64,000 nucleotides of DNA. Origin: Acidimicrobiia bacterium (GTDB lineage: Bacteria; Actinomycetota; Acidimicrobiia; Acidimicrobiales; Poriferisodalaceae). This document shows positions 17,597 to 26,103 of the stretch, piece after piece. The DNA lies in NCBI GenBank assembly GCA_022820925.1, contig JAJEEO010000008.1, positions 62,001-126,000 on the forward strand, read 5' to 3'. The translations under genes were made by a program, and so were the position numbers. Position 1 is the stretch's first letter. The number at the start of each line of letters is the position of its first letter. The notes beneath the pieces were generated by a model. The model was not told the DNA's origin. It ran no database searches and saw only the letters and a program-made list of their open reading frames with translations.

Positions 17597-19222
17597 ATGA
17601 GCAGCACCGATGGGGTGAACTCGAACAGCCGCCGACCGAGCGTGCGTGACGTGGTGGTGGTGGGTGCCGGCTTCGCCGGCATGTACGCGCTCCACAAGCT
17701 GCGCGGGCTCGGCTTCGACGTGGTCGTGGTCGAACGGGCTGATGGTGTGGGCGGTACGTGGTACTGGAACCGCTACCCGGGCGCCCGGTGCGATGTCGAG
17801 TCGATGCAGTACTCCTACTCGTTCGACCCAGAGCTCGAACAGGAATGGGAATGGTCAGAGCGATACTCCGGCCAGCCCGAGATCCTGCGCTACGCAAACC
17901 ACGTCGCCGACAGGTACGACCTGCGGCGAGACATCCACTTCGAGACGACGGTCGAACGCGTCGACTGGGTCGATGATGCCCACCACTGGCGCCTGCAGAC
18001 CGATCGGGGCCTCTACCGGGCGCGCTTCGTGGTGATGGCCACCGGCTGCTTGTCCACCACGAACATGCCCTACTTCGAGGGCGCAGAGACCTTCGCCGGA
18101 CCCACGTACCACACCGGCAATTGGCCGCACGAAGGCGTCGATTTCTCCGGCACATCGGTGGCCGTGATCGGCACGGGATCGTCGGCGGTGCAAGCAATCC
18201 CGGTCATCGCTGCGGAGTGCCGGGAGCTGACGGTGTTCCAGCGCACGCCGAACTACTCGGTCCCAGCGCGCAACGAGCCGCTCGACCCTGACGAGCAGGC
18301 TCGCTGGAAGTCCAACTATCGCGACATGCGGGCCAAGATGCTCGAGCAGAACGCCGCGATGGTGCAGCGACTGCCCGACGGTGAAGAACTCGCAAAGGAA
18401 GCAGAGGCGGAGGAGTTCTACGAACGCATGCAGGAACGGTGGGACGTGGGCGGCTTCACCTTCTACCGGGCGTACGGCGATATCGCCTTGGACGCCGAGT
18501 CGAACGACCGGGTGGCCCAATTCGTCCGCGACAAGATCGGCGAGGTCGTCGATGATCCCGATGTGGCGGCGAAGCTCACCCCGCACAACACCATCGCCTG
18601 CAAGCGCCCTTGCCTCGACACGAACTACTACGAGACGTTCAACCTGCGGCACGTGCATCTGGTGGACGTGTCCGAGACGCCCATCGAGCGCATCTCGCAG
18701 GCCGGCGTGGTCGTCGACGGCCGGGAGTACCCGGTCGACGCCATCGTGTACGCAACCGGCTTCGACGCGATGACCGGAACGCTGCTGCGCATGAACATCA
18801 CCGGGCGTGACGGCGTGCGTCTGGCTGATCACTGGGACGCCGGCCCGCGTACCTACCTCGGCTTGGGCGTAGCGGGCTTCCCGAACATGTTCACCGTGTC
18901 CGGGCCCGGCAGCCCGTCGGTGCTGACCAACATGATCCCGTCCATCGAACAGCACATCGACTGGATCTCGCGCTGCTTGGTCGAGCTTCGCGAGCGCGGC
19001 ACTGCCACCATCGAACCCGAACCCGATGCGGAGGCGTACTGGGTCGACTACGTCAACGCCGTGGCAGACCTGACGCTGTATCCCACGTGCAACTCGTGGT
19101 ACCTGGGAGCGAACATCCCGGGCAAGACCCGGGTGTTCATGCCGCTGCCGGGCTTCCCGCCCTATGTCGAGGTGTGCGAGGACGTGGCATCCGACAACTA
19201 CCGCGGCTTCGCCCTGGCTTGA
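17597..19222 (+). CDS. Baeyer-Villiger-type flavin monooxygenase
   Basis: A 541-residue FAD/NADPH monooxygenase that would insert oxygen into a ketone to make an ester or lactone. FAD motif GAGFAG is at 23-28, followed by GGTWYWNRYPGARCD (52-66). The Baeyer-Villiger fingerprint FAGPTYHTGNWP at 166-177 fits FxGxxxHxxxW. The NADPH motif GTGSSA is at 192-197. Length and the C-terminal NSWYLGANIPGK pattern fit cyclohexanone/phenylacetone monooxygenase relatives. First gene of a plus-strand run with three acyl-CoA dehydrogenases and an enoyl-CoA hydratase, suggesting breakdown of a ketone or terpenoid-like compound; the substrate is not determined by sequence. Confidence 0.92.
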   Translation: MSSTDGVNSNSRRPSVRDVVVVGAGFAGMYALHKLRGLGFDVVVVERADGVGGTWYWNRYPGARCDVESMQYSYSFDPELEQEWEWSERYSGQPEILRYANHVADRYDLRRDIHFETTVERVDWVDDAHHWRLQTDRGLYRARFVVMATGCLSTTNMPYFEGAETFAGPTYHTGNWPHEGVDFSGTSVAVIGTGSSAVQAIPVIAAECRELTVFQRTPNYSVPARNEPLDPDEQARWKSNYRDMRAKMLEQNAAMVQRLPDGEELAKEAEAEEFYERMQERWDVGGFTFYRAYGDIALDAESNDRVAQFVRDKIGEVVDDPDVAAKLTPHNTIACKRPCLDTNYYETFNLRHVHLVDVSETPIERISQAGVVVDGREYPVDAIVYATGFDAMTGTLLRMNITGRDGVRLADHWDAGPRTYLGLGVAGFPNMFTVSGPGSPSVLTNMIPSIEQHIDWISRCLVELRERGTATIEPEPDAEAYWVDYVNAVADLTLYPTCNSWYLGANIPGKTRVFMPLPGFPPYVEVCEDVASDNYRGFALA

Positions 19223-19250
19223 TCACGCAAACTCCTGCGGAGGCCTGCCG

Positions 19251-20402
19251 ATGAGATTCACGCCCACCGAACTGACCGGTCCTGAGCTTGACCTCCAGGC
19301 AGAGGTGCGCGAGTTCCTGGCAAGCGAGCTGCCGCCCGGCACCCACGAGCCGTGCCTGGGCATGGCTGCCGACCACGACCGGGAGTTCTCGGCCAAGATG
19401 GCCGCCCGGGGCTGGGTGGGCATGGCACTGCCATCACGCTGGGGCGGCTCGGACCGCACCGCCGTGCAGCGCTTCATCGTGGTGGAGGAGATGCTGCGCT
19501 GGGGTGCACCAGTGGGCCACCACTGGGTGGCCGACCGCCAGACCGGCAACGTGATCCTCAAGTTCGGCACCGACGAGCAGCGGGAGCGGTTCCTGCCGCC
19601 GATCTGCCGGGGCGAGCTGGGCTTCTCGATCGGCATGAGCGAGCCCGACAGCGGTTCGGACTTGGCCTCGGTGTCGACCCGGGCTGAGCGTGCCGATGAC
19701 GGGTGGGTCGTGAACGGCACCAAGATCTGGACGTCGAACGCGCACATGAACGACTGGTTCATCTGCCTGCTGCGCACGGCGCCGATGGAGGACGGCAACA
19801 AGCATGCGGGCCTGTCGCAGTTCCTGATCGATCTGCGCTCGCCGGGTCTCGAGATCAGCCCGATCCCGTTCCTGGACGGCAGCCATCACTTCAACGAGGT
19901 GACGTTCCACGACGTGTTCGTGCCCGACATCAACGTGGTGGGCCAGCCGGGGATGGGCTGGCACCAGAACACCACCGAGATGGCCTACGAGCGCGGCGGC
20001 CCCGACCGCTGGCTGTCGCCGTTCTCGACGGTGGAGCAGCTGCTGCGCGAGGCGGCAGGCACACCGATGGAAGACGCTGTGTCGGACCTGTTCGGCGAAC
20101 TGGCGGCTCGCTGGTGGGGCATCCGGAACCTGTCGCTGTCGGTGGCGCGGCTGATCGACGAGGGCGAGGCGCCGTCGGTGGAGTCGGCGCTGGTGAAGGA
20201 GATGGGGACTCGCTACGAGCAGGAGGTCGTCGAGAAGCTGGTGCAGCTCATCGACGAGGAATACTCGCCCGAGTCCGAATCGCTGTTCGAGCGGCTGCTG
20301 GCGCAGTGCGTGGTGACGTTCCCGGGCAACACGATCCGGGGCGGCACCATCGAGATCCTGCGCTCGGTCGCCTCGAAGGGTCTGCAAGGGCTGCCAGCGT
20401 GA
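19251..20402 (+). CDS. Acyl-CoA dehydrogenase (FadE-like), first of a pair
   Basis: A 383-residue FAD-dependent acyl-CoA dehydrogenase catalysing alpha,beta-desaturation of an acyl-CoA. Seen: the middle-domain motif IGMSEPDSGSDLASV (about 127-141) and VNGTKIWTSNAH for flavin contact, and a C-terminal helical domain ending NTIRGGTIEILRSVASKGLQGLPA. It follows the monooxygenase by 28 bp with GGAGG before the ATG. The next gene is a second, shorter-type dehydrogenase 28 bp downstream; such adjacent pairs often form a heteromeric enzyme in actinobacterial sterol and branched-acid pathways. Confidence 0.9.
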   Translation: MRFTPTELTGPELDLQAEVREFLASELPPGTHEPCLGMAADHDREFSAKMAARGWVGMALPSRWGGSDRTAVQRFIVVEEMLRWGAPVGHHWVADRQTGNVILKFGTDEQRERFLPPICRGELGFSIGMSEPDSGSDLASVSTRAERADDGWVVNGTKIWTSNAHMNDWFICLLRTAPMEDGNKHAGLSQFLIDLRSPGLEISPIPFLDGSHHFNEVTFHDVFVPDINVVGQPGMGWHQNTTEMAYERGGPDRWLSPFSTVEQLLREAAGTPMEDAVSDLFGELAARWWGIRNLSLSVARLIDEGEAPSVESALVKEMGTRYEQEVVEKLVQLIDEEYSPESESLFERLLAQCVVTFPGNTIRGGTIEILRSVASKGLQGLPA

Positions 20403-20430
20403 CGGCAGCCCCATCGACGCAGGTGCCGGT

Positions 20431-21552
20431 GTGACCGTGAGGACGGCACCTGAGCCTGTGGTGGTCGACGAGTTGATCACCGAGACAGCCGACCGGCTGT
20501 TCGGCGAGCTGTGCACCCACGAAGCGGTGCAGGCCGCCGAGGACAGTGGCGAAGCACCCGACATCTGGGACGCGTTCTGCGAGACCGGCTTCGACTTGAT
20601 CGCTGTGCCCGAGGACGCTGGCGGATCGGGCGGCACGCTTGCAGAGGCCATCGAGGTGCTGCGCCTGGTCGGCTACCACTCAGCACCGATCCCGGCTGCC
20701 GAGAACGGCATCCTCGGCGGCTGGCTGCTCGCCGAGGCCGGCCTCGAGCGCCCCGATGGTCTGGTCACGGTCATCCCGCCCCGCGCAACCGAGGGTGGCT
20801 GGTCGGGCGGCGGGGCCTGCTCGGTGAGTCTCGACGGCGACGGCACCGCAGTGCTGAACGGCGAAGCCCACCGGGTGCCGTGGGCACGCAGCGCCGAGGC
20901 CATCGTGTGCGTCTGCGAATGCGACGGGCGCACGACCGTGGTGTCCGTACCGACCTCGGAGTGCACGATCACACCGCTGCCGAACATGGCCGGCGAGCCC
21001 CGCGACTCCGTCAGCTTCGATGGCGCGACAGGACGAGCGGCACCCACACCGGACGGCGTTGACGCTGGAGCCTTGGCGCAGCGCGGCGCGCTGTCGCGTG
21101 TGGCGCTGATGGCCGGCGCAATCGAGAAGATGTGCCAGCTCACGGTCAGCTACACCAACGAGCGGGTCCAATTCGGCCGACCAGTAGCCCGCTTCCAAGC
21201 GGTCCAGCAGCACCTGGTCTGGGCAGCACAAGATGCGGCGCTGGTACGCATGGCTGCCGAGGTCGCCGCCCGCGAAGCCACCCGGGGCGACGCCCCGTTC
21301 GAGATCGCCGCAGCCAAGCTCGTTGCCAACCAGGCAGCGGCTCGGGCCACCAAGGCCTGCCACCAGGCGCACGGCGCCATGGGCATGACCCAGGAGTACC
21401 CGCTGCACCACTTCAGCCGCCGGCTGTGGAGCTGGCGCAAGGAATACGGCTCCGACGCCCACTGGTCGGCCGTGCTCGGCGAGATGGCCACCGGCGTCGG
21501 CGCCGACGGCCTCTACCCCCTCATCACCAGCGGCACCGCCGCCTTGGGCTGA
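20431..21552 (+). CDS. Acyl-CoA dehydrogenase family protein, second of a pair
   Basis: A 373-residue acyl-CoA dehydrogenase-family subunit. The N-terminal helical domain (residues 1-95) is normal, the middle beta-domain is short and lacks the clear flavin-contact motif of its partner, and the C-terminal domain carries YTNERVQFGRPVARFQAVQQHL and CHQAHGAMGMTQEYPLHHF. This division of conserved residues between two adjacent genes is what is seen in alpha2beta2 FadE pairs (for example ChsE-type enzymes in mycobacteria). Inference: it forms one enzyme with the upstream gene. GTG 20431 starts 28 bp after the partner's stop. Confidence 0.85.
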   Translation: MTVRTAPEPVVVDELITETADRLFGELCTHEAVQAAEDSGEAPDIWDAFCETGFDLIAVPEDAGGSGGTLAEAIEVLRLVGYHSAPIPAAENGILGGWLLAEAGLERPDGLVTVIPPRATEGGWSGGGACSVSLDGDGTAVLNGEAHRVPWARSAEAIVCVCECDGRTTVVSVPTSECTITPLPNMAGEPRDSVSFDGATGRAAPTPDGVDAGALAQRGALSRVALMAGAIEKMCQLTVSYTNERVQFGRPVARFQAVQQHLVWAAQDAALVRMAAEVAAREATRGDAPFEIAAAKLVANQAAARATKACHQAHGAMGMTQEYPLHHFSRRLWSWRKEYGSDAHWSAVLGEMATGVGADGLYPLITSGTAALG

Positions 21553-21590
21553 GCGAAGCGCTGCGGCGGCGGCACATCTACGCTCGCCGC

Positions 21591-22409
21591 ATGGATGAGA
21601 GCACCTTTGACGAATTCGGCGAGTACGGGGATGTCTCGGTCAAGCTGAGCGATGACCACGTGGCGGTCGTGGAGATTCACCGGCCACCGAACAACTTCTT
21701 CGATCTGGAGCTCATCGACGGGCTGGTTGCCGCGTTCGGCGACCTCGACGAAGAGGACGGCTGCCGCGCCAGCGTGCTGTGCTCGGAGGGCAAGAACTTC
21801 TGCGCCGGTGCACAGTTCGGCTCCGACGGGCGACGGGGCGGCGAGATCACCGCCACCAACGCCGACGGCAGCCCCCGCCACCTCTACGACGCAGCCTTCG
21901 ACCTGTTCTCGGGGCGCAAGCCGGTAGTCGGCGCCATCCAGGGCGCGGCCGTCGGCGGCGGCTTGGGCGTGGCCTGCTTCCCAGACTTCCGCATCGCTGC
22001 CCCCGAGGCCCGCTTCACGGCCAACTTCGCCCGGCTCGGCTTCCACCACGGATTCGGGCTGACCGTGACACTCCCCCGGCTCGTCGGCAACCAGCAGGCG
22101 CTGGACTTGCTCTACACCGGCCGGCGCGTCAAGGGAGACGAGGCCGTCGAGATGGGGTTGGCCGACAAGCTGGTGCCGCTCGACGACCTGCGCCAGGTCG
22201 CCTATGACTTCGCCTGCGAGATCGCCGGCTCGGCGCCGCTGGCCGTCGAGTCGATCCGCTACACCATGCGCGGCCACTTGGCCGATGCCATCAAGGTGGC
22301 CACCGACAACGAGAAGGCCGAGCAGGATCGCCTGCGCACCACCAACGACTGGCGCGAGGGCGTCAACGCCATGAACGAGCGCCGGACGCCGAACTTCACC
22401 CGCAGCTGA
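21591..22409 (+). CDS. Enoyl-CoA hydratase/isomerase
   Basis: A 272-residue crotonase-fold protein that hydrates or isomerises an enoyl-CoA. Oxyanion-hole segments are SEGKNFCAGAQFG (about 61-73) and IQGAAVGGGLGVACFPD (about 110-126). The segment FTANFARLGFHHGFGLTVTLPRLVG corresponds to the region of the catalytic glutamates, but neither classical Glu is obvious there, so hydratase versus isomerase or other crotonase chemistry is open. It lies 38 bp after the dehydrogenase pair, consistent with acting on its product. ATG at 21591 chosen because the crotonase domain begins shortly after. Confidence 0.87.
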   Translation: MDESTFDEFGEYGDVSVKLSDDHVAVVEIHRPPNNFFDLELIDGLVAAFGDLDEEDGCRASVLCSEGKNFCAGAQFGSDGRRGGEITATNADGSPRHLYDAAFDLFSGRKPVVGAIQGAAVGGGLGVACFPDFRIAAPEARFTANFARLGFHHGFGLTVTLPRLVGNQQALDLLYTGRRVKGDEAVEMGLADKLVPLDDLRQVAYDFACEIAGSAPLAVESIRYTMRGHLADAIKVATDNEKAEQDRLRTTNDWREGVNAMNERRTPNFTRS

Positions 22410-22482
22410 TGCCGAATCTCGCCGCCACTGCGAGCACGCCGGACGTGGCGCCCCCGGCGCGGGCCGTGTCCGGCGCAGGCGC

Positions 22483-23742
22483 GTGATGTCGGTCTCGTCA
22501 GAGACGCCAGCAGCGACGGCCGACGGCGTCACGTCCACGCTCACCCCGGACGACATCCGGGCAGCGCTCGACGGACTGCTCGAGCGTCGCACCGACCAGA
22601 CGCGACTGACGTCGATGGGGGCCGGCAGCGACGATCTCGACGACGGTCGGGCCTACCTCGCGGCGACCGTGGACGGCGGCTGGCATGTGCCGACGTGGCC
22701 GTCCAACCATGGCGGCCGGGATGCCTCGGTGGCGGAGAACCAGCTCATCGGCTCGGTGCTGCGCGAGTACGTCGTGCCCGACCTGTACCCGTTCGCGATC
22801 GGTCTCGGCATGGTGGGCCCTGCCCTGCTGGCGCACGGAACCGAGGAGCAGCAGGACCGCTGGCTGCGGCCGATCGCATCTGGCGCCGAGATCTGGTGCC
22901 AGATGTTCTCCGAGCCCGAGGCCGGTTCGGACCTTGCCAACGTTGCGCTGAGCGCTGCGGAGGACGGCGACGTGTGGCGGCTCGACGGCCAGAAGACCTG
23001 GACCAGTCGGGCGATGTGGTCGAAGTGGGCCATCTGCCTGGCTCGCACCGACCCGGATCAGCCCAAGCACAAGGGCCTCACGATGTTCGTGATCGCCATG
23101 GACGCACCCGGCGTCGACGTGCGGCCGCTGCGGCAGATGAACAACGACGCCCATTTCAGCGAGGTGTTCGTGGACGGTGCGGTCGTTCCCGACGCATGGC
23201 GGGTCGGCGATGTGGGCGAGGGGTGGCGGGTTGCGATGACGATCCTCTCCCACGAGCGGGCAGGCGCCGGCAGCCGTGGCGGTGGCGACGGTGCGAAGCG
23301 TGGCTCCCGCATTCCTACGTGGATCGCCGATCTGGCCGCGCTCGGCGCGCTTGACGACCCAATAGGAACTGACGCAGCGCGACGCGACGAGGCCATGTCG
23401 ATCTACGCCGCCGACATGGCGTCGCGCTGGACCGCTCAGCGGGCAGCGGACGAGGCGCGGTCGGGCGGCAGTCCGGGACCGGCCGGCAGCGGTGCAAAGC
23501 TGAGGACGGTGTCGTCGTACAAGCGGCGCGCCTATCTGGCGAATCGCTCCGCGGGAGCCGCAGGCATGCTCGAAGACGGTCACGGCTACATCGAGACGGT
23601 GACGGCACCGTCGATGTCGATACGGGGCGGCACCGACGAGATCCAGCGCAACATCCTGGGCGAGCGGGTGCTGGGCCTGCCCGGCGAGCCCCGCCTCGAC
23701 CGCGACGTGCCCTGGCGCGAATCCCGACGGGGACTGCTCTAG
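22483..23742 (+). CDS. Acyl-CoA dehydrogenase, third copy
   Basis: A 419-residue acyl-CoA dehydrogenase. Middle-domain motif QMFSEPEAGSDLANV (about 139-153) and LDGQKTWTSRAMWSKW are present. The C-terminus is typical and includes MLEDGHGYIETVTAPSM and RGGTDEIQRNILGERVLGLP, the conserved FAD/CoA-binding end. An internal loop rich in Gly/Ser/Pro (about 320-345) is variable. Start is GTG 22483 or the adjacent ATG 22486. It is unlike the preceding pair and probably works alone on another intermediate. Confidence 0.9.
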   Translation: MMSVSSETPAATADGVTSTLTPDDIRAALDGLLERRTDQTRLTSMGAGSDDLDDGRAYLAATVDGGWHVPTWPSNHGGRDASVAENQLIGSVLREYVVPDLYPFAIGLGMVGPALLAHGTEEQQDRWLRPIASGAEIWCQMFSEPEAGSDLANVALSAAEDGDVWRLDGQKTWTSRAMWSKWAICLARTDPDQPKHKGLTMFVIAMDAPGVDVRPLRQMNNDAHFSEVFVDGAVVPDAWRVGDVGEGWRVAMTILSHERAGAGSRGGGDGAKRGSRIPTWIADLAALGALDDPIGTDAARRDEAMSIYAADMASRWTAQRAADEARSGGSPGPAGSGAKLRTVSSYKRRAYLANRSAGAAGMLEDGHGYIETVTAPSMSIRGGTDEIQRNILGERVLGLPGEPRLDRDVPWRESRRGLL

Positions 23743-23842
23743 GCGGCGCGGGCACTGGCGCCCGGCGCGGCCCAGTTCGATCGCGATCTTCAGCACCTGC
23801 AAGCCGCGCTAGACACTGGCAAACCCGAGCGAGGTGTCGACC

Positions 23843-24661
23843 ATGAGCGACTGGCCCACGACCTACGGCGAGGTCATGTTCCTCGAACAGCACGGCCCCG
23901 ACACCTATGTCGGCGTCAGCCCCGAGTACATGTGGGGCCGCATCTACGGCGGGCAGGTCATCGCGCAAGGCCTGTGGGCAGCGTTTCAGACCGTCGACGA
24001 AGCGTTCGTGCCCCACTCCGTGCACGCCTACTTCATCCGCGGCGGCACTCTCGACGAGCCAGTCCGCTACGAGGTCGACCGGTTGCGCAACGGCCGCTCG
24101 TTCTGCACCCGGGCGGTGGTGGCCCGCCAAAGCGGTGGCGCCATTTTGAACCTGTCGTGCTCGTTCCATGTGGCCGAGCAGGACGCCGAAGTGCAGACAG
24201 CACGCATCCCGCTCGCCCCCGACCCGCAGGACTGCCGCAACATCGACGAAGAGCGGTGGCCGTGGATCATGGAGCGCCGCCCGCTGCCGAGCCATCCGGG
24301 AGCCGGCCAGTCGATGGGCTGGGTGCGCATTGTCGATCCCATCGACGACGACCCCCGGCTGCACATCTGCGGGCTGGCGTTCACCTCCGATGCCATCCAG
24401 TTCAACGCCGCCCGCTCGCTGCACCCGCTGCAGGTGACCCGCGAGCAGTACCAGGAGACGTTCATGGGCGCGTCACTGGACCATGCGATGTGGTTCCACC
24501 GCCCGATGCGCGCCGACCAGTGGCACCTCTACCAGTTCGACTGCCACGGTCTCACGAGCGCACGCGGCATGACGGTGGGCAACCTGTTCGCTCCCGACGG
24601 CAGCCACGTCGCGACGATCGCCCAGGAAGTGCTGCTGCGGGAACGCCGACCCCAGAGCTAG
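23843..24661 (+). CDS. tesB: Acyl-CoA thioesterase II (TesB)
   Basis: A 272-residue thioesterase II with two hotdog domains. N-terminal domain: YMWGRIYGGQVIAQGLWAA (about 32-50) is the TesB signature. C-terminal domain: SLDHAMWFHRPMRADQWHLY (about 213-232) contains the conserved Asp and the W-H-R/W-L-Y pattern of the catalytic site, and ARGMTVGNLF follows. It releases free fatty acid from acyl-CoA. ATG 23843 has GAGG about nine bases upstream and is preferred to the GTG three codons earlier. Last gene of the plus-strand catabolic run; repeat copy B starts at the next base. Confidence 0.93.
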   Translation: MSDWPTTYGEVMFLEQHGPDTYVGVSPEYMWGRIYGGQVIAQGLWAAFQTVDEAFVPHSVHAYFIRGGTLDEPVRYEVDRLRNGRSFCTRAVVARQSGGAILNLSCSFHVAEQDAEVQTARIPLAPDPQDCRNIDEERWPWIMERRPLPSHPGAGQSMGWVRIVDPIDDDPRLHICGLAFTSDAIQFNAARSLHPLQVTREQYQETFMGASLDHAMWFHRPMRADQWHLYQFDCHGLTSARGMTVGNLFAPDGSHVATIAQEVLLRERRPQS

Positions 24662-24752
24662 GAGGCTGAGCCGGACGGCGAAGCCGTGGCCCGAGCGGCC
24701 CGTGAGCGCAGCGAACAAGAGCGGGAAGCAACAGGTGACCCAACGAGAAGGT
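24662..24752 (+). repeat. Intergenic repeat, copy B
   Basis: Plus-strand copy of the interspersed repeat also found at 15865-16001 and 45557-45650. It starts one base after the tesB stop with GAGGCTGAGCC, continues GGCGAAGCCGTGGCCCGAGC and GAACAAGAGCGGGAA, and ends CAACGAGAAGGT. It fills most of the gap between convergent tesB and the CadI-like gene, so a role in transcription ending or mRNA 3'-end stability is possible. Confidence 0.8.
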
Positions 24753-24790
24753 CCATCGATCCGCGCACGTTCTCGGGACCGTCGGCGCTG

Positions 24791-25234
24791 CTAGGCGCAG
24801 CAGGCGTCGTCAGCGTGGCTCTCGCGCTCCACGCCGTCGCCACGTCGCGACAGCACCACGTTGTTCATGACCTCGGCGTCGCCCTGCTTCACGTACCACT
24901 CCCAGTCGATGCCGTGCGGATCGGTGGCCCAGGTCTCGACCTTCTCGGCGTAGCAGCACATCGTCTCGTCGATGGTGGAGGTGGTGAGACCGGCTTCGAC
25001 CATGCGGGCATGGGCCTGCTCCACCTCGCTGGCGGAGGTGGTCTCGACGCCGAGATGGTTGATGGTGCCGCCGTTGCCGGGATTCTCGAACAGCACCAGC
25101 TTCAGCGGCGGCTCGTCGATAGCGAAGTTGGCGTACCCGTCGCGCCGCTTGGCCGGTTCGGCACCGAAGAGCCGCGAGTAGTAGTCGACCGCCTCGTCGA
25201 TGTCGTCCACATTGAGTGCCAGCTGCAACCTCAT
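24791..25234 (-). CDS. ArsI/CadI-family vicinal oxygen chelate protein
   Basis: A 147-residue glyoxalase-fold protein matching the CadI/ArsI family over its length: MRLQLALNVDDIDEAVDYYS, then FGAEPAKRRDGYANFAIDEP, then FENPGNGGTINHLGVE. ArsI is an Fe(II) dioxygenase that cleaves C-As bonds in organoarsenicals; CadI is a cadmium-induced relative. Likely metal ligands are Q4, H60 and E112. The vicinal pair C93-C94 that binds arsenic is present, and a second CC pair ends the protein (DDACCA). No ArsR or ArsB-like gene is adjacent, which is unusual for this family. Start ATG 25232-25234. Confidence 0.87.
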   Translation of the reverse strand: MRLQLALNVDDIDEAVDYYSRLFGAEPAKRRDGYANFAIDEPPLKLVLFENPGNGGTINHLGVETTSASEVEQAHARMVEAGLTTSTIDETMCCYAEKVETWATDPHGIDWEWYVKQGDAEVMNNVVLSRRGDGVERESHADDACCA

Positions 25235-25323
25235 GGGTTCACACTACGGCGAGCGCCCGGTGCCGCAAAGGACGATCCCGGACATCTGACTCTCCTATTG
25301 CAGTGCATCTAAGGTGCCCCGCT

Positions 25324-26103
25324 GTGACTCCGCCACAACAGCTCAACCTCGACCAGCTCGCGGCTGCAGACGCCCTGACCGCCTACTTCGCCGACGGGGG
25401 CGAGGCGCCGGTCGAGGCGTTCGCCGACTTGGGCTTCGAGGACGGGCTTGCCATCCAGTGCGAGATGCAGCGACGAGCTGTTGCGAGCGGCGCGGTGCAC
25501 GCCGGCTGGAAGGTCGGGCTCACCTCGGACCGGGCCCGCACGACCGTGGGCATCGACGACCGGCCATTCGGGCACGTCAATCGGGTGCTCACTTCGCCCG
25601 CTGTGCTCACGTCGGCGGAGATCCGCAAGGTGAGCATCGAACCTGAGATGTGCTTCGTGATCGGCGAGCGCATCGGTGGCGACAACGTCGACCCGGCCTC
25701 TGTGCCCGCCCGGATCGCGCAGGTGTGCGCCGGCTACGAGGTGAACGAGGCGCGGGTGGCCGTCGCGGGGAACCTCGCCATGCTCGTCGCCGACAACCTG
25801 ACGAACTGGGCCATCGTGCGCGGCTCGGGCGTCGACGCACCGCCGGCGGAAGAACTCGACCGCTGCGTGGTGACGGTGTCGTGCGATGGCGCCGAACGCT
25901 TCAGCTGCACGGCCGCAGACGAGGTCGACAACCCCTACCTGTCGATTGCCCGACTGGCGGCCACGCTGCACCGCCACGGCATGGCACTCGAACCGGGCCA
26001 GAGCGTGATCACCGGCGCGTACGCCCGCTTCCGGGCCGAAGCCGGCCAACACTGGACGACCCACTACAGCGGCATTGGCGACGTGGAGGCAACGATCTCA
26101 TGA
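25324..26103 (+). CDS. 2-keto-4-pentenoate hydratase-like protein (fumarylacetoacetase family)
   Basis: A 259-residue protein of the MhpD/fumarylacetoacetate-hydrolase fold. Such enzymes hydrate 2-hydroxypenta-2,4-dienoate or decarboxylate related oxo-acids using a divalent metal. Seen: AGWKVGLTSDRARTTVGIDD (about 59-78), then the metal-ligand strand EPEMCFVIGERI (about 102-113), and YEVNEARV further on. The C-terminal half has the expected ARLAATLHRHGMALEPGQSVITG pattern. GTG 25324 is taken as start, divergent from the ArsI/CadI gene by 89 bp. The next gene overlaps its stop by 4 bases, so the two work on linked steps or share a transcript. Confidence 0.84.
   Translation: MTPPQQLNLDQLAAADALTAYFADGGEAPVEAFADLGFEDGLAIQCEMQRRAVASGAVHAGWKVGLTSDRARTTVGIDDRPFGHVNRVLTSPAVLTSAEIRKVSIEPEMCFVIGERIGGDNVDPASVPARIAQVCAGYEVNEARVAVAGNLAMLVADNLTNWAIVRGSGVDAPPAEELDRCVVTVSCDGAERFSCTAADEVDNPYLSIARLAATLHRHGMALEPGQSVITGAYARFRAEAGQHWTTHYSGIGDVEATIS

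Noticed and set aside
19251..21552. Single acyl-CoA dehydrogenase split by a frameshift
   Set aside because: Each of the two genes has its own N-terminal and C-terminal dehydrogenase domain and is near full length, so they are a gene pair, not halves of one gene.
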